NCBI GenBank assembly: GCA_002476625.1
Contig: DLLC01000034.1
Coordinates: 1-32,002 of the forward strand
DNA length: 32,002 nucleotides
DNA from: Porphyromonadaceae bacterium UBA7572
GTDB lineage: Bacteria > Bacteroidota > Bacteroidia > Bacteroidales > Muribaculaceae
Reading direction: 5' to 3'
Shown: positions 7,092-14,395 of the stretch, in pieces
Position numbering within the stretch: position 1 is the first letter of the stretch
Layout of the letters: every line of letters begins with the position of its first letter
Position numbers and translations under genes: made by a program
The notes under the pieces: model-generated
Told to the model about the DNA's origin: nothing
The model's input: the letters and a program-made list of their open reading frames with translations, nothing else
Database searches by the model: none

Positions 7092-7616
7092 ATGATGAAA
7101 AATTTTGACCCTCATAACTACGGAAATAGGAAATACAGGGTGCTGATGGTGTGCTTGGGCAACATTTGCCGGTCGCCATCGGCGCAGCACGTGATGGAGC
7201 ATCTGGTGTCGCAGCGTGGATTGTCGGATTTGATAGAAGTGGACTCTGCCGGCACATACGGTGGGCATGCCGGTGACTTGCCCGACCCCCGAATGCGTAA
7301 GGCCGCAAGCCGCCGTGGGTATCAGCTCACCCACCGGGCCAGACGAGTGACTGGCAGCGACTTTGCTGATTTCGACTTGATTGTAGGTATGGATAGTGGC
7401 AATGTGAGTGACCTGCGTATGATGGCTGCCTCTCCAGAAGAAGTGGCGAAAATAGATATGATGGGACGCTACATTCGCTGTTTTCCTCACTATGATTATG
7501 TGCCCGACCCCTATTACGAGGGTGCCGAGGGCTTTGAGCTGGTGCTCGACCTTTTAGAAGATGCTTGCTCCAACTTGCTCGATAAAATTGAGGGTGAATT
7601 AGTGGTTAGTGATTAA
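7092..7616 (+). CDS. Low-molecular-weight protein-tyrosine phosphatase
   Basis: A cytoplasmic phosphatase of the LMW-PTP/arsenate reductase fold. The catalytic P-loop is V-C-L-G-N-I-C-R-S-P, near the N-terminus (C-x5-R, cysteine at about residue 21). The general-acid aspartate is in the D-P-Y-Y-E-G loop at about residue 139. Such enzymes dephosphorylate tyrosines, often of bacterial tyrosine kinases that control polysaccharide export. No such kinase is visible in this window, though a glycan operon lies 3 kb downstream. The frame is open from GTG 7089. I chose ATG 7092, but the promoter overlaps this site, and a GTG at 7140 just before the P-loop strand is an alternative. The last codons and the stop lie inside a heptamer repeat (7598-7625). 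Confidence 0.93.
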   Translation: MMKNFDPHNYGNRKYRVLMVCLGNICRSPSAQHVMEHLVSQRGLSDLIEVDSAGTYGGHAGDLPDPRMRKAASRRGYQLTHRARRVTGSDFADFDLIVGMDSGNVSDLRMMAASPEEVAKIDMMGRYIRCFPHYDYVPDPYYEGAEGFELVLDLLEDACSNLLDKIEGELVVSD

Positions 7617-7625
7617 CGATTAACG
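7598..7625 (+). repeat. (A/G)TTA(A/G)(T/C)G heptamer repeat at the phosphatase 3' end
   Basis: Four head-to-tail heptamers (ATTAGTG, GTTAGTG, ATTAACG, ATTAACG) encode the last residues and stop codon of the phosphatase and run into the intergenic space. The pattern resembles the run beside folD. Confidence 0.65.
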
Positions 7626-7717
7626 ATTTTGGACCTATAAAACCTATTGGACCAATCAGCCCCTTACCCCCTAACCGATATACTCAAAATCACTATTGAC
7701 TAAAAAAACTATATATA

Positions 7718-10171
7718 ATGAAAAAAATTTTTTCTTTGTTGACCACCACGGCTGTGACACTCTCGGCAATGGCTCAGTCATCTCCTATCTCTGTTCGCTG
7801 GGAAATGGGGCGCAATGAAGCAGAAAAGGGCTATTACAGTTCGCGGTTTGTAATCAAGAATGTGAGTGCAGAACCTTTGCAGAAGAATTGGCAATTTTAT
7901 TTCAACCAGTTCTCCCGCCGGTTGCGCCTTGCCGACACACTGCCCGTCGGCATTAAAGAAGTGGGCACAGCCTACTATCAGGTCACGCCCAACGGGCGCT
8001 ATCACACGCTCGCTCCAGGCGACTCGATGGTGGTGGATATGCTGATGCGCGGCACTATGGTGAATGTATGCTACACACCTATGGGTGGACATGTGGTGAT
8101 GAATGGCGACACTCACTCGCCCCTTGCGGTGAAAATCGACGTGGCACCCCTCGACAATCCCGGCCAGTTTCAATCCCGGCCTAACGACTATCCTGATGGA
8201 GGCAGAGTGTATGCCTTCAACCAGACTTTGCAGAATGCACAGGCTCCTGCCCACTGCTACGACATTTTCCCCACGCCTAAAAGCGTAGCTCTCACTGGCG
8301 GATTTACCCAGGTGGGCAATGTGGTGAGCGTGAAGTGGGGCAAGTATGCCGATGCCAAGCGCTATTTGATAGAGCAGTTGAAAAAGCGTGGCATTTATGC
8401 CACGGGCACCCCAGGCACCACCATTTCTTTTCAGCCAAGCAAGGCGCTTTCAGGCGAAGCTTATGAAATGACGGTGAATGATGGCATGGTGGAGATTTCG
8501 GCAGGCACGCTCCAGGGCGCGATGAATGGGGTGAAGACGCTTGTTGCCGCACTCGACCACAGCAAGGCATACCGCATAGAGAACGCTGTTATTAAGGATG
8601 CTCCCGACTTCGGCCATCGTGGCTTTATGCTCGATGTGGCGCGTAATTTCACCACATTCGACAATGTGAAACGGGTGATCGACCTATTGGCCTACTATAA
8701 GCTGAATGTGTTTCACTTCCACATTACCGACGATGAGGCATGGCGGCTGGAGATTCCTGGCCTTCCTGAGCTCACGGAGGTGGCATCGCGCCGAGGATGC
8801 ACACTTGACGAGAAGGAGTTTCTTGCCCCAGTGTTCGACGGCAACGGCAATCCCGACGACCTTACCCAGAGCGCAAACGGATATTATACGCGCGCGCAGA
8901 TGATTAGCTTGCTGAAATATGCCACTTCGCGCGGCGTGAAAGTGATTCCTGAAATTGAGACTCCTGGCCATGCCCGTGCCTCCATTGTGGCTATGAAGGC
9001 AAGATACCGCAAATATGCCGCTACAGGAGACATGGCTCTTGCCGAGCAGTACAAACTGTGGGACGATGCCGACAAAAGCGTTTACTCTTCGGCTCAGGCT
9101 TACCACGACAATGTGCTCAACTTGGCCCATGAGGGCGTTTACCGCTTCGTTTACAAGGTGGTGGACGAGCTTGAGAAAATGTGGAAAGAGGCTGGGCTTA
9201 CCCTCGACATGGTGCATCTTGGCGGTGACGAAGTGCCCACAGGAGCATGGGAGGCGTCGCCCGATGTGCAGACCTTTATGAAAGAAAAAGGCATGAAAAA
9301 AGTTCACGAGGTAAGCGAGTATTATATGCGTCGTGTGTCGGAGCATTTGGCGCAGAAAGGCATTAAGGTGGGAGGCTGGCAAGAAGTGGGCATTGACCAC
9401 CCCGACAGCCACATGGCAGAAGTGGCGCCTCGCTTCGGTATGGTGAACGCGTGGAGCACCGTTGGCAGCCGCGCCAATGTGCCTTACCGCCTGGCCAATG
9501 CTGGCTTCCCGACAGTGCTCTCTAATGTGACAAACTTCTATGTGGATATGGCATACACCTGGCATCAATACGACAAAGGGCTGCATTGGGGCGGATATGT
9601 GGACGAGTACTCCTCGTGGTTCGCACAGCCATTTGATGTATATCGCTCCGAGCGTTATGATTATAGCGGAATGCCACTTGATGTGCTGAAAGCTGCTGAA
9701 GGAAAAACCAAACTTGAAAAGCCTCAAAACATTATCGGCGTAGAGGGGCACCTATGGGCAGAGACCATTCGCTCATTCCCTCAGGTGCAAAGCTACATGC
9801 TCCCTAAAATTTTTGGCTTGGCGCTTCGAGGCTGGAATGCACGGCCCGAGTGGAATGATGCCGACCCGCAATCGTTCACAGCCGCACGTGCTATGTATAA
9901 TGCCAAAGTGGGTAAGGAACTTGGCGTGGTTAGCCGGTTGGGCTATGTGTTCCATTTAGGACAGCCCGGTGCGGTGGTGGACGATGGACGGCTGCTTGTC
10001 AACACCCGATACTCCTGCGAGGAAGTGCATTACACGCTCGATGGCTCTGACCCCACCACTTCGTCGCCTGTGTGGACTGCACCGGTGCGAGTGGCCGACT
10101 CTGTAAAGCTCGTCAAGGTGAAGTCGTTCTTCCTGGGCAATGAGAGCCTCACTACCTATCTTTGGCGTTGA
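7718..10171 (+). CDS. Secreted GH20 beta-N-acetylhexosaminidase
   Basis: An 817-residue exported glycosidase expected to remove terminal beta-linked GlcNAc or GalNAc from mucin, N-glycan or chitin fragments. Order of domains: signal peptide (cleavage near A-M-A-Q, residue 20); a chitobiase N-terminal beta-sandwich (about 22-170); the GH20b domain starting at F-P-T-P-K-S (about 188); the TIM-barrel opening at R-G-F-M-L-D-V-A-R (about 300) with H-F-H-I-T-D-D; and the catalytic pair D504-E505 in H-L-G-G-D-E-V. E-G-H-L-W-A-E-T follows later. A C-terminal chitobiase domain ends the protein (H-Y-T-L-D-G-S-D-P-T). Substrate-assisted catalysis through the D-E pair is known for this family. No TAnnTTTG promoter is seen in the 101-base gap, so it may be transcribed with the phosphatase. 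Whether it stays in the periplasm or reaches the surface cannot be seen. Confidence 0.95.
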   Translation: MKKIFSLLTTTAVTLSAMAQSSPISVRWEMGRNEAEKGYYSSRFVIKNVSAEPLQKNWQFYFNQFSRRLRLADTLPVGIKEVGTAYYQVTPNGRYHTLAPGDSMVVDMLMRGTMVNVCYTPMGGHVVMNGDTHSPLAVKIDVAPLDNPGQFQSRPNDYPDGGRVYAFNQTLQNAQAPAHCYDIFPTPKSVALTGGFTQVGNVVSVKWGKYADAKRYLIEQLKKRGIYATGTPGTTISFQPSKALSGEAYEMTVNDGMVEISAGTLQGAMNGVKTLVAALDHSKAYRIENAVIKDAPDFGHRGFMLDVARNFTTFDNVKRVIDLLAYYKLNVFHFHITDDEAWRLEIPGLPELTEVASRRGCTLDEKEFLAPVFDGNGNPDDLTQSANGYYTRAQMISLLKYATSRGVKVIPEIETPGHARASIVAMKARYRKYAATGDMALAEQYKLWDDADKSVYSSAQAYHDNVLNLAHEGVYRFVYKVVDELEKMWKEAGLTLDMVHLGGDEVPTGAWEASPDVQTFMKEKGMKKVHEVSEYYMRRVSEHLAQKGIKVGGWQEVGIDHPDSHMAEVAPRFGMVNAWSTVGSRANVPYRLANAGFPTVLSNVTNFYVDMAYTWHQYDKGLHWGGYVDEYSSWFAQPFDVYRSERYDYSGMPLDVLKAAEGKTKLEKPQNIIGVEGHLWAETIRSFPQVQSYMLPKIFGLALRGWNARPEWNDADPQSFTAARAMYNAKVGKELGVVSRLGYVFHLGQPGAVVDDGRLLVNTRYSCEEVHYTLDGSDPTTSSPVWTAPVRVADSVKLVKVKSFFLGNESLTTYLWR

Positions 10172-10188
10172 GCAGCAGAATTGATTGC

Positions 10189-10215
10189 GCTTCATCATGT
10201 GGTATGAGATGAAGC
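10189..10215 (+). terminator. Possible terminator of the hexosaminidase gene
   Basis: A perfect 8-bp inverted repeat (10189-10196 with 10208-10215) with an 11-base loop lies 17 bases after the stop codon. Only a weak T-rich stretch (ATGCTTTA) follows. The remaining 318-base gap up to the glycan operon holds an 18-T tract and a -7 element, and nothing else I recognise. Confidence 0.4.
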
Positions 10216-10358
10216 ATGCTTTACGGGTGAAGGTCACCGAAGATGACTTTCTCCCGTTGGCTTATATTCTTTTCGCTGTTGGAAGGGAATTGCAAATGGG
10301 ACTGAAATTAGTGGCTAAATGCGCTTTCATTTCAATGTAAACTCCTGAGAATAACCTA

Positions 10359-10376
10359 TTTTTTTTTTTTTTTTTT
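10359..10376 (+). repeat. 18-base T homopolymer upstream of the glycan operon
   Basis: An unbroken run of 18 T lies 114 bases before the first glycosyltransferase and about 78 bases before its -7 element. No GC-rich stem sits directly before it, so it does not look like a terminator tail. Runs of this length are prone to slippage during replication. Confidence 0.9.
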
Positions 10377-10453
10377 GAAACGTTAACGGAAATTTACGGT
10401 CGTTTTTGTGTGCTTAGTTCTCTACATATGAGGTGAATGTGTGGAATTTTTCG

Positions 10454-10461
10454 TAAATTTG
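10454..10461 (+). promoter_or_regulatory. Probable -7 element of the glycan operon
   Basis: TAAATTTG matches the TAnnTTTG element, 28 bases upstream of the first operon gene. No good TTTG lies 19-21 bases further up, so the promoter may be weak or need an activator. Confidence 0.45.
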
Positions 10462-10489
10462 CAAAACTTATATAATTCAACTGTAATTT

Positions 10490-11479
10490 ATGAAGAAACT
10501 TTCGGTGGTGGTTCCTTGCTATAATGTGGCAGACTATCTGGTTAGGTGCCTTGACTCGCTGTTGGAACAAGACCTCGACGCGGCAGAGTATGAGGTGATA
10601 GCCGTGGATGATGGCTCTACCGACGCCACCGGGGAAATTCTTGACCGCTATGCTGCTGACCACCTTCAGTTGAAAGTGATTCACAAGCAGAATAGCGGTG
10701 TAAGCTTCGCGCGTAACACTGGTCTTGATATGGCTCAGGGCGAATATGTGTGGTTGGTCGATGGCGACGACTATGTGGCGCCTTGCTGCATGGAGAAATT
10801 ATTGGAGATTGCTCAGCAGAATAGTCTTGACTTGCTGGCGTTTGGATCGATGGCAGTGAATGACAATGAGCCACAGCCTATCGTGAAAAAATTATCAGTG
10901 CAAGACGTGGCTGTGCAATCGGGGGCTTCATATTTGTCGGCCAATTGGATGCAGGGACCGGTGTGGTGGTATATGGTTAAACGCGAATTACTCAACAGTG
11001 AGCCTATAAGGTTTCCGGAGGGCCACATGCTGGAGGATTCTCCATTCACCCCCGATGTGCTGCTCTCGGCACAGCGAATGGCAAAGATTGACGCAGTGTG
11101 CTACTTCTATGTGCAGCGTGGCAGCAGCATCATGCACAGCACCGACAAGGAGCATAGGAAGAGGCTGCTCGACGACTACATCTACGCCTATAGGCTGACC
11201 GATGCGGTGATTGCTAAGCATCGTGCCAAAATGGACGATTCCGCCTACTGCCGGCTGACTTCGCGCCGCAACAGTTTTTTATATTTTGGCATTTTCCGCG
11301 CGCTGAAGGCTGGCGTGCTGAAAGACTACTACAGCCGGCTTAACTACGAATGCCTTTTCCCGCTTCAATCGCTCGACCCAAGAGAATTTCCAGCTAAAAA
11401 GTGGCGCTTGCTGCGAATGTTGTTCAATAGCCCGAAATTGATGATTTGTGTGGAGACTATGTTCAAAATTTTGAAATGA
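10490..11479 (+). CDS. GT2 family glycosyltransferase (first)
   Basis: A 329-residue GT-A fold enzyme at the head of the glycan operon. It begins with the family's first strand (S-V-V-V-P-C-Y-N-V), then V-D-D-G-S-T-D (about residues 42-48) for nucleotide binding, N-S-G-V-S-F-A-R-N-T-G, and the metal-binding V-D-G-D-D (about 88-92). The likely catalytic-side acidic motif L-E-D-S-P-F-T follows near 184. It should transfer a sugar from a nucleotide-sugar to a lipid-linked acceptor at the inner face of the membrane. No signal peptide and no long transmembrane helix are seen. Its stop overlaps the next start (ATGA). Donor and acceptor sugars cannot be told from the sequence. Confidence 0.93.
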   Translation: MKKLSVVVPCYNVADYLVRCLDSLLEQDLDAAEYEVIAVDDGSTDATGEILDRYAADHLQLKVIHKQNSGVSFARNTGLDMAQGEYVWLVDGDDYVAPCCMEKLLEIAQQNSLDLLAFGSMAVNDNEPQPIVKKLSVQDVAVQSGASYLSANWMQGPVWWYMVKRELLNSEPIRFPEGHMLEDSPFTPDVLLSAQRMAKIDAVCYFYVQRGSSIMHSTDKEHRKRLLDDYIYAYRLTDAVIAKHRAKMDDSAYCRLTSRRNSFLYFGIFRALKAGVLKDYYSRLNYECLFPLQSLDPREFPAKKWRLLRMLFNSPKLMICVETMFKILK

Positions 11480-12126
11480 ACCAGAAACTAAAAGATATAG
11501 CCATATTTGGCGCAGGAGGTTTTGGCCGTGAGGTGGCTTGCCTCTTGAGGAAGATTAATATGAAAGAGCCCACCTGGAATTTTCTGGGGTTCTACGACGA
11601 CGGTCTTGAGAAAGGATCGCATGTGGACTATGGAGAGATTCTTGGTGGCATTTCCGACCTTAATGCTGTGGACCGCCCACTGAATGTGGTGGTGGCATTA
11701 GGTGTGCCTGCCACATTGAAAAAAGTGGTGGAGAAGATTCATAATGAGAATATTCAGTTTCCTAACATCATATCGCCCGACACGCAGTGGCTCGATCCCG
11801 ACAATGTGAGACTCGGACAAGGCAATGTGCTGAGTGTGGGCAGCTACTTCTCATGCAATGTGAGCATGGGCGATTTTAATATGTTTGTGGGTTACACCAC
11901 TGTGGGGCATGACAGCGCCTTCGGAAGCTACAACAGCCTGATGCCTGGTGCCAGAGTGTCGGGGAAAGTGACCATTGGTGACGGCAACTTGATAGGCTCC
12001 GGATCGGTGGTGCTTCAGGGGCTTACCGTGGGGTGCGATACCACCATCGCAGCCGGCTCCATCATTATGAGTAACACCAAAGACGGTCACACCTATCTCG
12101 GCAGTCCCGCAAAAAAAGTGTTTTAA
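11476..12126 (+). CDS. NeuD/PglD-like hexapeptide acyltransferase
   Basis: A 217-residue sugar acyltransferase of the NeuD/PglD type. The N-terminal Rossmann-like part starts A-I-F-G-A-G-G-F-G-R-E-V (about 9-20). A left-handed beta-helix follows from about residue 100, with hexapeptide repeats such as V-G-Y-T-T-V-G-H, G-S-Y-N-S-L-M-P-G-A and I-G-D-G-N-L-I-G-S-G-S-V-V. H145 sits where the catalytic base of PglD-like enzymes lies. The C-terminus P-A-K-K-V-F is typical. Known members acetylate amino or hydroxyl groups of sugars with acetyl-CoA. Here an acyl carrier protein gene lies three genes downstream, so the donor might be an acyl-ACP instead. The start at 11476 overlaps the previous stop; an in-frame ATG at 11446 lies inside the preceding gene and is less likely. 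Confidence 0.88.
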   Translation: MNQKLKDIAIFGAGGFGREVACLLRKINMKEPTWNFLGFYDDGLEKGSHVDYGEILGGISDLNAVDRPLNVVVALGVPATLKKVVEKIHNENIQFPNIISPDTQWLDPDNVRLGQGNVLSVGSYFSCNVSMGDFNMFVGYTTVGHDSAFGSYNSLMPGARVSGKVTIGDGNLIGSGSVVLQGLTVGCDTTIAAGSIIMSNTKDGHTYLGSPAKKVF

Positions 12127-12154
12127 CTGAATTAGCCATCCTTTATTCATCACA

Positions 12155-12556
12155 ATGACCGACAGCTTGAAATTTCATCATATAGGAGTGGCAGTTTTTT
12201 CGATAGAGAAGACCGCAAAATTCTATACCGACGCGGGCTACGTAAAAACAGATACCGTGTTCGACCCCATTCAGCGTGTGAATATATGCTTCCTCGCCAA
12301 AGACGGTATGCCCACTGTAGAACTACTTGAGCCAGTGGACGAGACTTCACCGGTAAACGATGCGTTGCGCAAAAATGGAGTAGCGCCCTATCACACCTGT
12401 TACGAGGCCAGCGATTTAACCCAAACAGCTGTGGAATTGAGAAAGAAGCGCATATTCCCACTTGGTGAAGCAGCCAAGGCGGTGGCTTTCGGTGGCAGGA
12501 AAGTGCAGTTTTTCTATAATAAGAACATTGGCTTAATTGAAATTGTGGAAAAATGA
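12155..12556 (+). CDS. VOC-fold protein, methylmalonyl-CoA epimerase-like
   Basis: A 133-residue single-domain protein of the vicinal-oxygen-chelate (glyoxalase) superfamily. The beta-alpha-beta modules start with F-H-H-I-G-V-A-V (residues 7-14). The likely metal ligands are present: H9, E56 or E59 in V-E-L-L-E-P, H80 in P-Y-H-T-C-Y-E, and E129 in L-I-E-I-V-E. This pattern is most like methylmalonyl-CoA epimerase, which moves a proton next to a thioester. Lying between an acyltransferase and an FkbH/ACP pair, it may epimerise or otherwise rework a thioester-bound acid; that is inference. The next gene starts within its stop codon (ATGA), which suggests coupled translation. Confidence 0.85.
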   Translation: MTDSLKFHHIGVAVFSIEKTAKFYTDAGYVKTDTVFDPIQRVNICFLAKDGMPTVELLEPVDETSPVNDALRKNGVAPYHTCYEASDLTQTAVELRKKRIFPLGEAAKAVAFGGRKVQFFYNKNIGLIEIVEK

Positions 12557-14148
12557 AATGGTTCGTTTTTAGAAATAATACGGTAGAGGCTTTTTTCGAT
12601 GAAAAGACCACAGCCTTCTCTGGCTACGACGATGTGAGCGAGGTGCCTGCCAGCGCCGACGGCTACATCTGGTTCTACCAGGTGCCTGTGAAATTCAACA
12701 GCACCGTGCTGGCGCAGGAAATCAGCTTCATCACCGAAAAGCTGCAGCTCGTGTGCAGCCAGATAAAGAACAAGCCTTTTGTGATATTCACGCTTGAGAA
12801 CCTGGTGGACCTGAAGCTTGAGACTGGCGACATGGCAGTGCTCGACGCCATCGACAAGTTCGATTTCACAGCCCGGCATCTGGCTCAAGAGCATCAGCAG
12901 GTGAAGGTGGTTGACTTCAGCGAGTTTACGATGCGGTATGCTTCCGACCAACTGGTGAACTGGAAATACTATTTCATTTCGCAGTCGCTGCTCAGCCCCA
13001 AGTTGGCAAAAGACTTTAAGCTGTGGTGGCAGCACATAGAGGGTGAGTTGATGTTCAACCGTAAAAAGTGCCTTGTTCTCGACCTCGACGACACCATTTG
13101 GGGTGGCATCTTAGGCGAACAAGGGGCCGACGGCGTAAAGGTGGGGGGCGACTACCCAGGCAACGCCTTCCTCTATTGGCAGCGTGGACTGGTGGAATTG
13201 AGCAAAAATGGCGTGATTCTCACCATATGCAGCAAAAACAATGAGGCCGACGTGCTTGATGTATGGCTCAACAATCCATTTATGGCTCTCAAAAAAGAGC
13301 ACATTAGCGCTTACCGCATCAATTGGAAAGACAAGGCCTCCAATATCAAGGAACTGGCCGAGGAACTCAACATTGGGCTCGACAGCATGGTGTTTGTGGA
13401 CGATAGCCCCACCGAGCGTGAGCTTGTGAAGCAAATGCTGCCTATGGTGGAGGTGCCCGATTTTCCTCGACATCCTTATGAGCTGGTGGACTTTTTTCAG
13501 CAGCTTGTGAAAGACCATTTCCGCATTTATGAGCTAACAGCCGATGATGCCGACAAGACCAACCAATACAAGGCGAATGCCAAGCGAAAGTCGGAGCAGA
13601 AACGCTTTGCGCATTACGACGACTTTCTGCGCAGCCTTGATATGGAAATCAGGGTGGAGAAGGCCAACGACTATAATTTGCCTCGCATAGCCCAGCTCAC
13701 GCAGAAGACAAACCAATTCAATCTCACCACTCGGCGCTACACGCAGGCCGACTTGCGTCAGATGATAGCCGACGGCGCTATGGTCTGGTGCATGAGCGTG
13801 AGCGACCGCTTTGGCAGCTATGGCATATCGGGGGTGATGATTGTGGCGCCCACAGGCACCGACAAGGCAGATGTGAATACGCTGCTGCTCAGCTGCCGAG
13901 TGCTGGGCAAGGGCATTGAGTACGCTTTTGTGAACTATATGTTCCAGATGCTGTCGGAGCAGGGCTATAAATCACTCACTGCCACCTATCGGCCTACATC
14001 CAAGAATATCCTGGTAAAAGACTTCTGGAAGGAGGTGGGCGGTGAGCCTTTGAGCCAGAATAAGGAGGGCAGCACCTATATGGTGACCCTCAACCACAAT
14101 TTTCAAATCAAAAATTATTATCGATTCTCACAACAATATGGAAAATAA
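12553..14148 (+). CDS. FkbH-like HAD-IIIC protein
   Basis: A 531-residue protein with the FkbH layout. A short N-terminal region (1-165) comes first. The HAD phosphatase core follows: motif I L-D-L-D-D-T (nucleophile D177, D179), motif II serine in T-I-C-S-K-N-N (S227), a lysine in W-K-D-K-A-S-N, and motif IV F-V-D-D-S (D283-D284). A C-terminal GNAT-like FkbH domain ends it, with L-T-Q-K-T-N-Q-F-N-L-T-T-R and L-S-C-R-V-L-G-K-G-I-E. Characterised relatives in polyketide pathways take 1,3-bisphosphoglycerate and load a glyceryl unit on an acyl carrier protein. An ACP gene overlaps its 3' end by 11 bases, which supports the same reaction here. The other genes are glycosyltransferases, so the product is probably a decorated glycan, not a polyketide. 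Confidence 0.92.
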   Translation: MKWFVFRNNTVEAFFDEKTTAFSGYDDVSEVPASADGYIWFYQVPVKFNSTVLAQEISFITEKLQLVCSQIKNKPFVIFTLENLVDLKLETGDMAVLDAIDKFDFTARHLAQEHQQVKVVDFSEFTMRYASDQLVNWKYYFISQSLLSPKLAKDFKLWWQHIEGELMFNRKKCLVLDLDDTIWGGILGEQGADGVKVGGDYPGNAFLYWQRGLVELSKNGVILTICSKNNEADVLDVWLNNPFMALKKEHISAYRINWKDKASNIKELAEELNIGLDSMVFVDDSPTERELVKQMLPMVEVPDFPRHPYELVDFFQQLVKDHFRIYELTADDADKTNQYKANAKRKSEQKRFAHYDDFLRSLDMEIRVEKANDYNLPRIAQLTQKTNQFNLTTRRYTQADLRQMIADGAMVWCMSVSDRFGSYGISGVMIVAPTGTDKADVNTLLLSCRVLGKGIEYAFVNYMFQMLSEQGYKSLTATYRPTSKNILVKDFWKEVGGEPLSQNKEGSTYMVTLNHNFQIKNYYRFSQQYGK

Positions 14149-14359
14149 GATTCTTGAAATCATGAAAGAGGTGTTCGACACCTCCAATATCGACACCACT
14201 TGCTCGCAGGACTCTTGCGAGAACTGGGACTCGCTACACCACCTGATGCTCATATCCGAGCTGGAGGAGGCCTTCGACGTGGAGTTCGACCCCGAAGAAA
14301 TGGCGGAAATGAAAAGTTACGATGGGGTGAAGGCCGCACTCGAAAAAAAACGTTCTTGA
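14138..14359 (+). CDS. Acyl carrier protein, FkbH partner
   Basis: A 73-residue acidic carrier protein. The phosphopantetheine serine is S32 in W-D-S-L-H-H-L, preceded by a short helix and followed by E-L-E-E-A-F-D-V-E-F, as in ACP helix II and III. W before D-S-L is common in dedicated, non-fatty-acid carrier proteins. It overlaps the FkbH gene by 11 bases, so the two are likely translated together. I infer that it carries the three-carbon acid made by the FkbH protein. It is unlikely to be the housekeeping AcpP, because it is not with fab genes and lacks the canonical G-A-D-S-L-D sequence. Confidence 0.93.
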   Translation: MENKILEIMKEVFDTSNIDTTCSQDSCENWDSLHHLMLISELEEAFDVEFDPEEMAEMKSYDGVKAALEKKRS

Positions 14360-14395
14360 TCAACTTTAGTAACACCTCGGAGAAAACTTTCACAC

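Noticed and set aside
7598..7625. CRISPR-like array
   Set aside because: The units are 7 bases long with no spacers, so they are simple tandem repeats.
8684..9751. Long open frame on the minus strand opposite the GH20 gene
   Set aside because: The plus-strand frame has clear GH20 motifs throughout; the opposite frame shows no family motif and arises from codon bias.
10359..10376. T18 tract as a terminator tail
   Set aside because: No stable stem lies directly before it; the only hairpin after the hexosaminidase gene is about 145 bases away.
11446..11475. Upstream in-frame ATG for the NeuD-like protein
   Set aside because: It lies inside the preceding glycosyltransferase gene and adds ten residues with no family match; the ATGA overlap at 11476 fits better.
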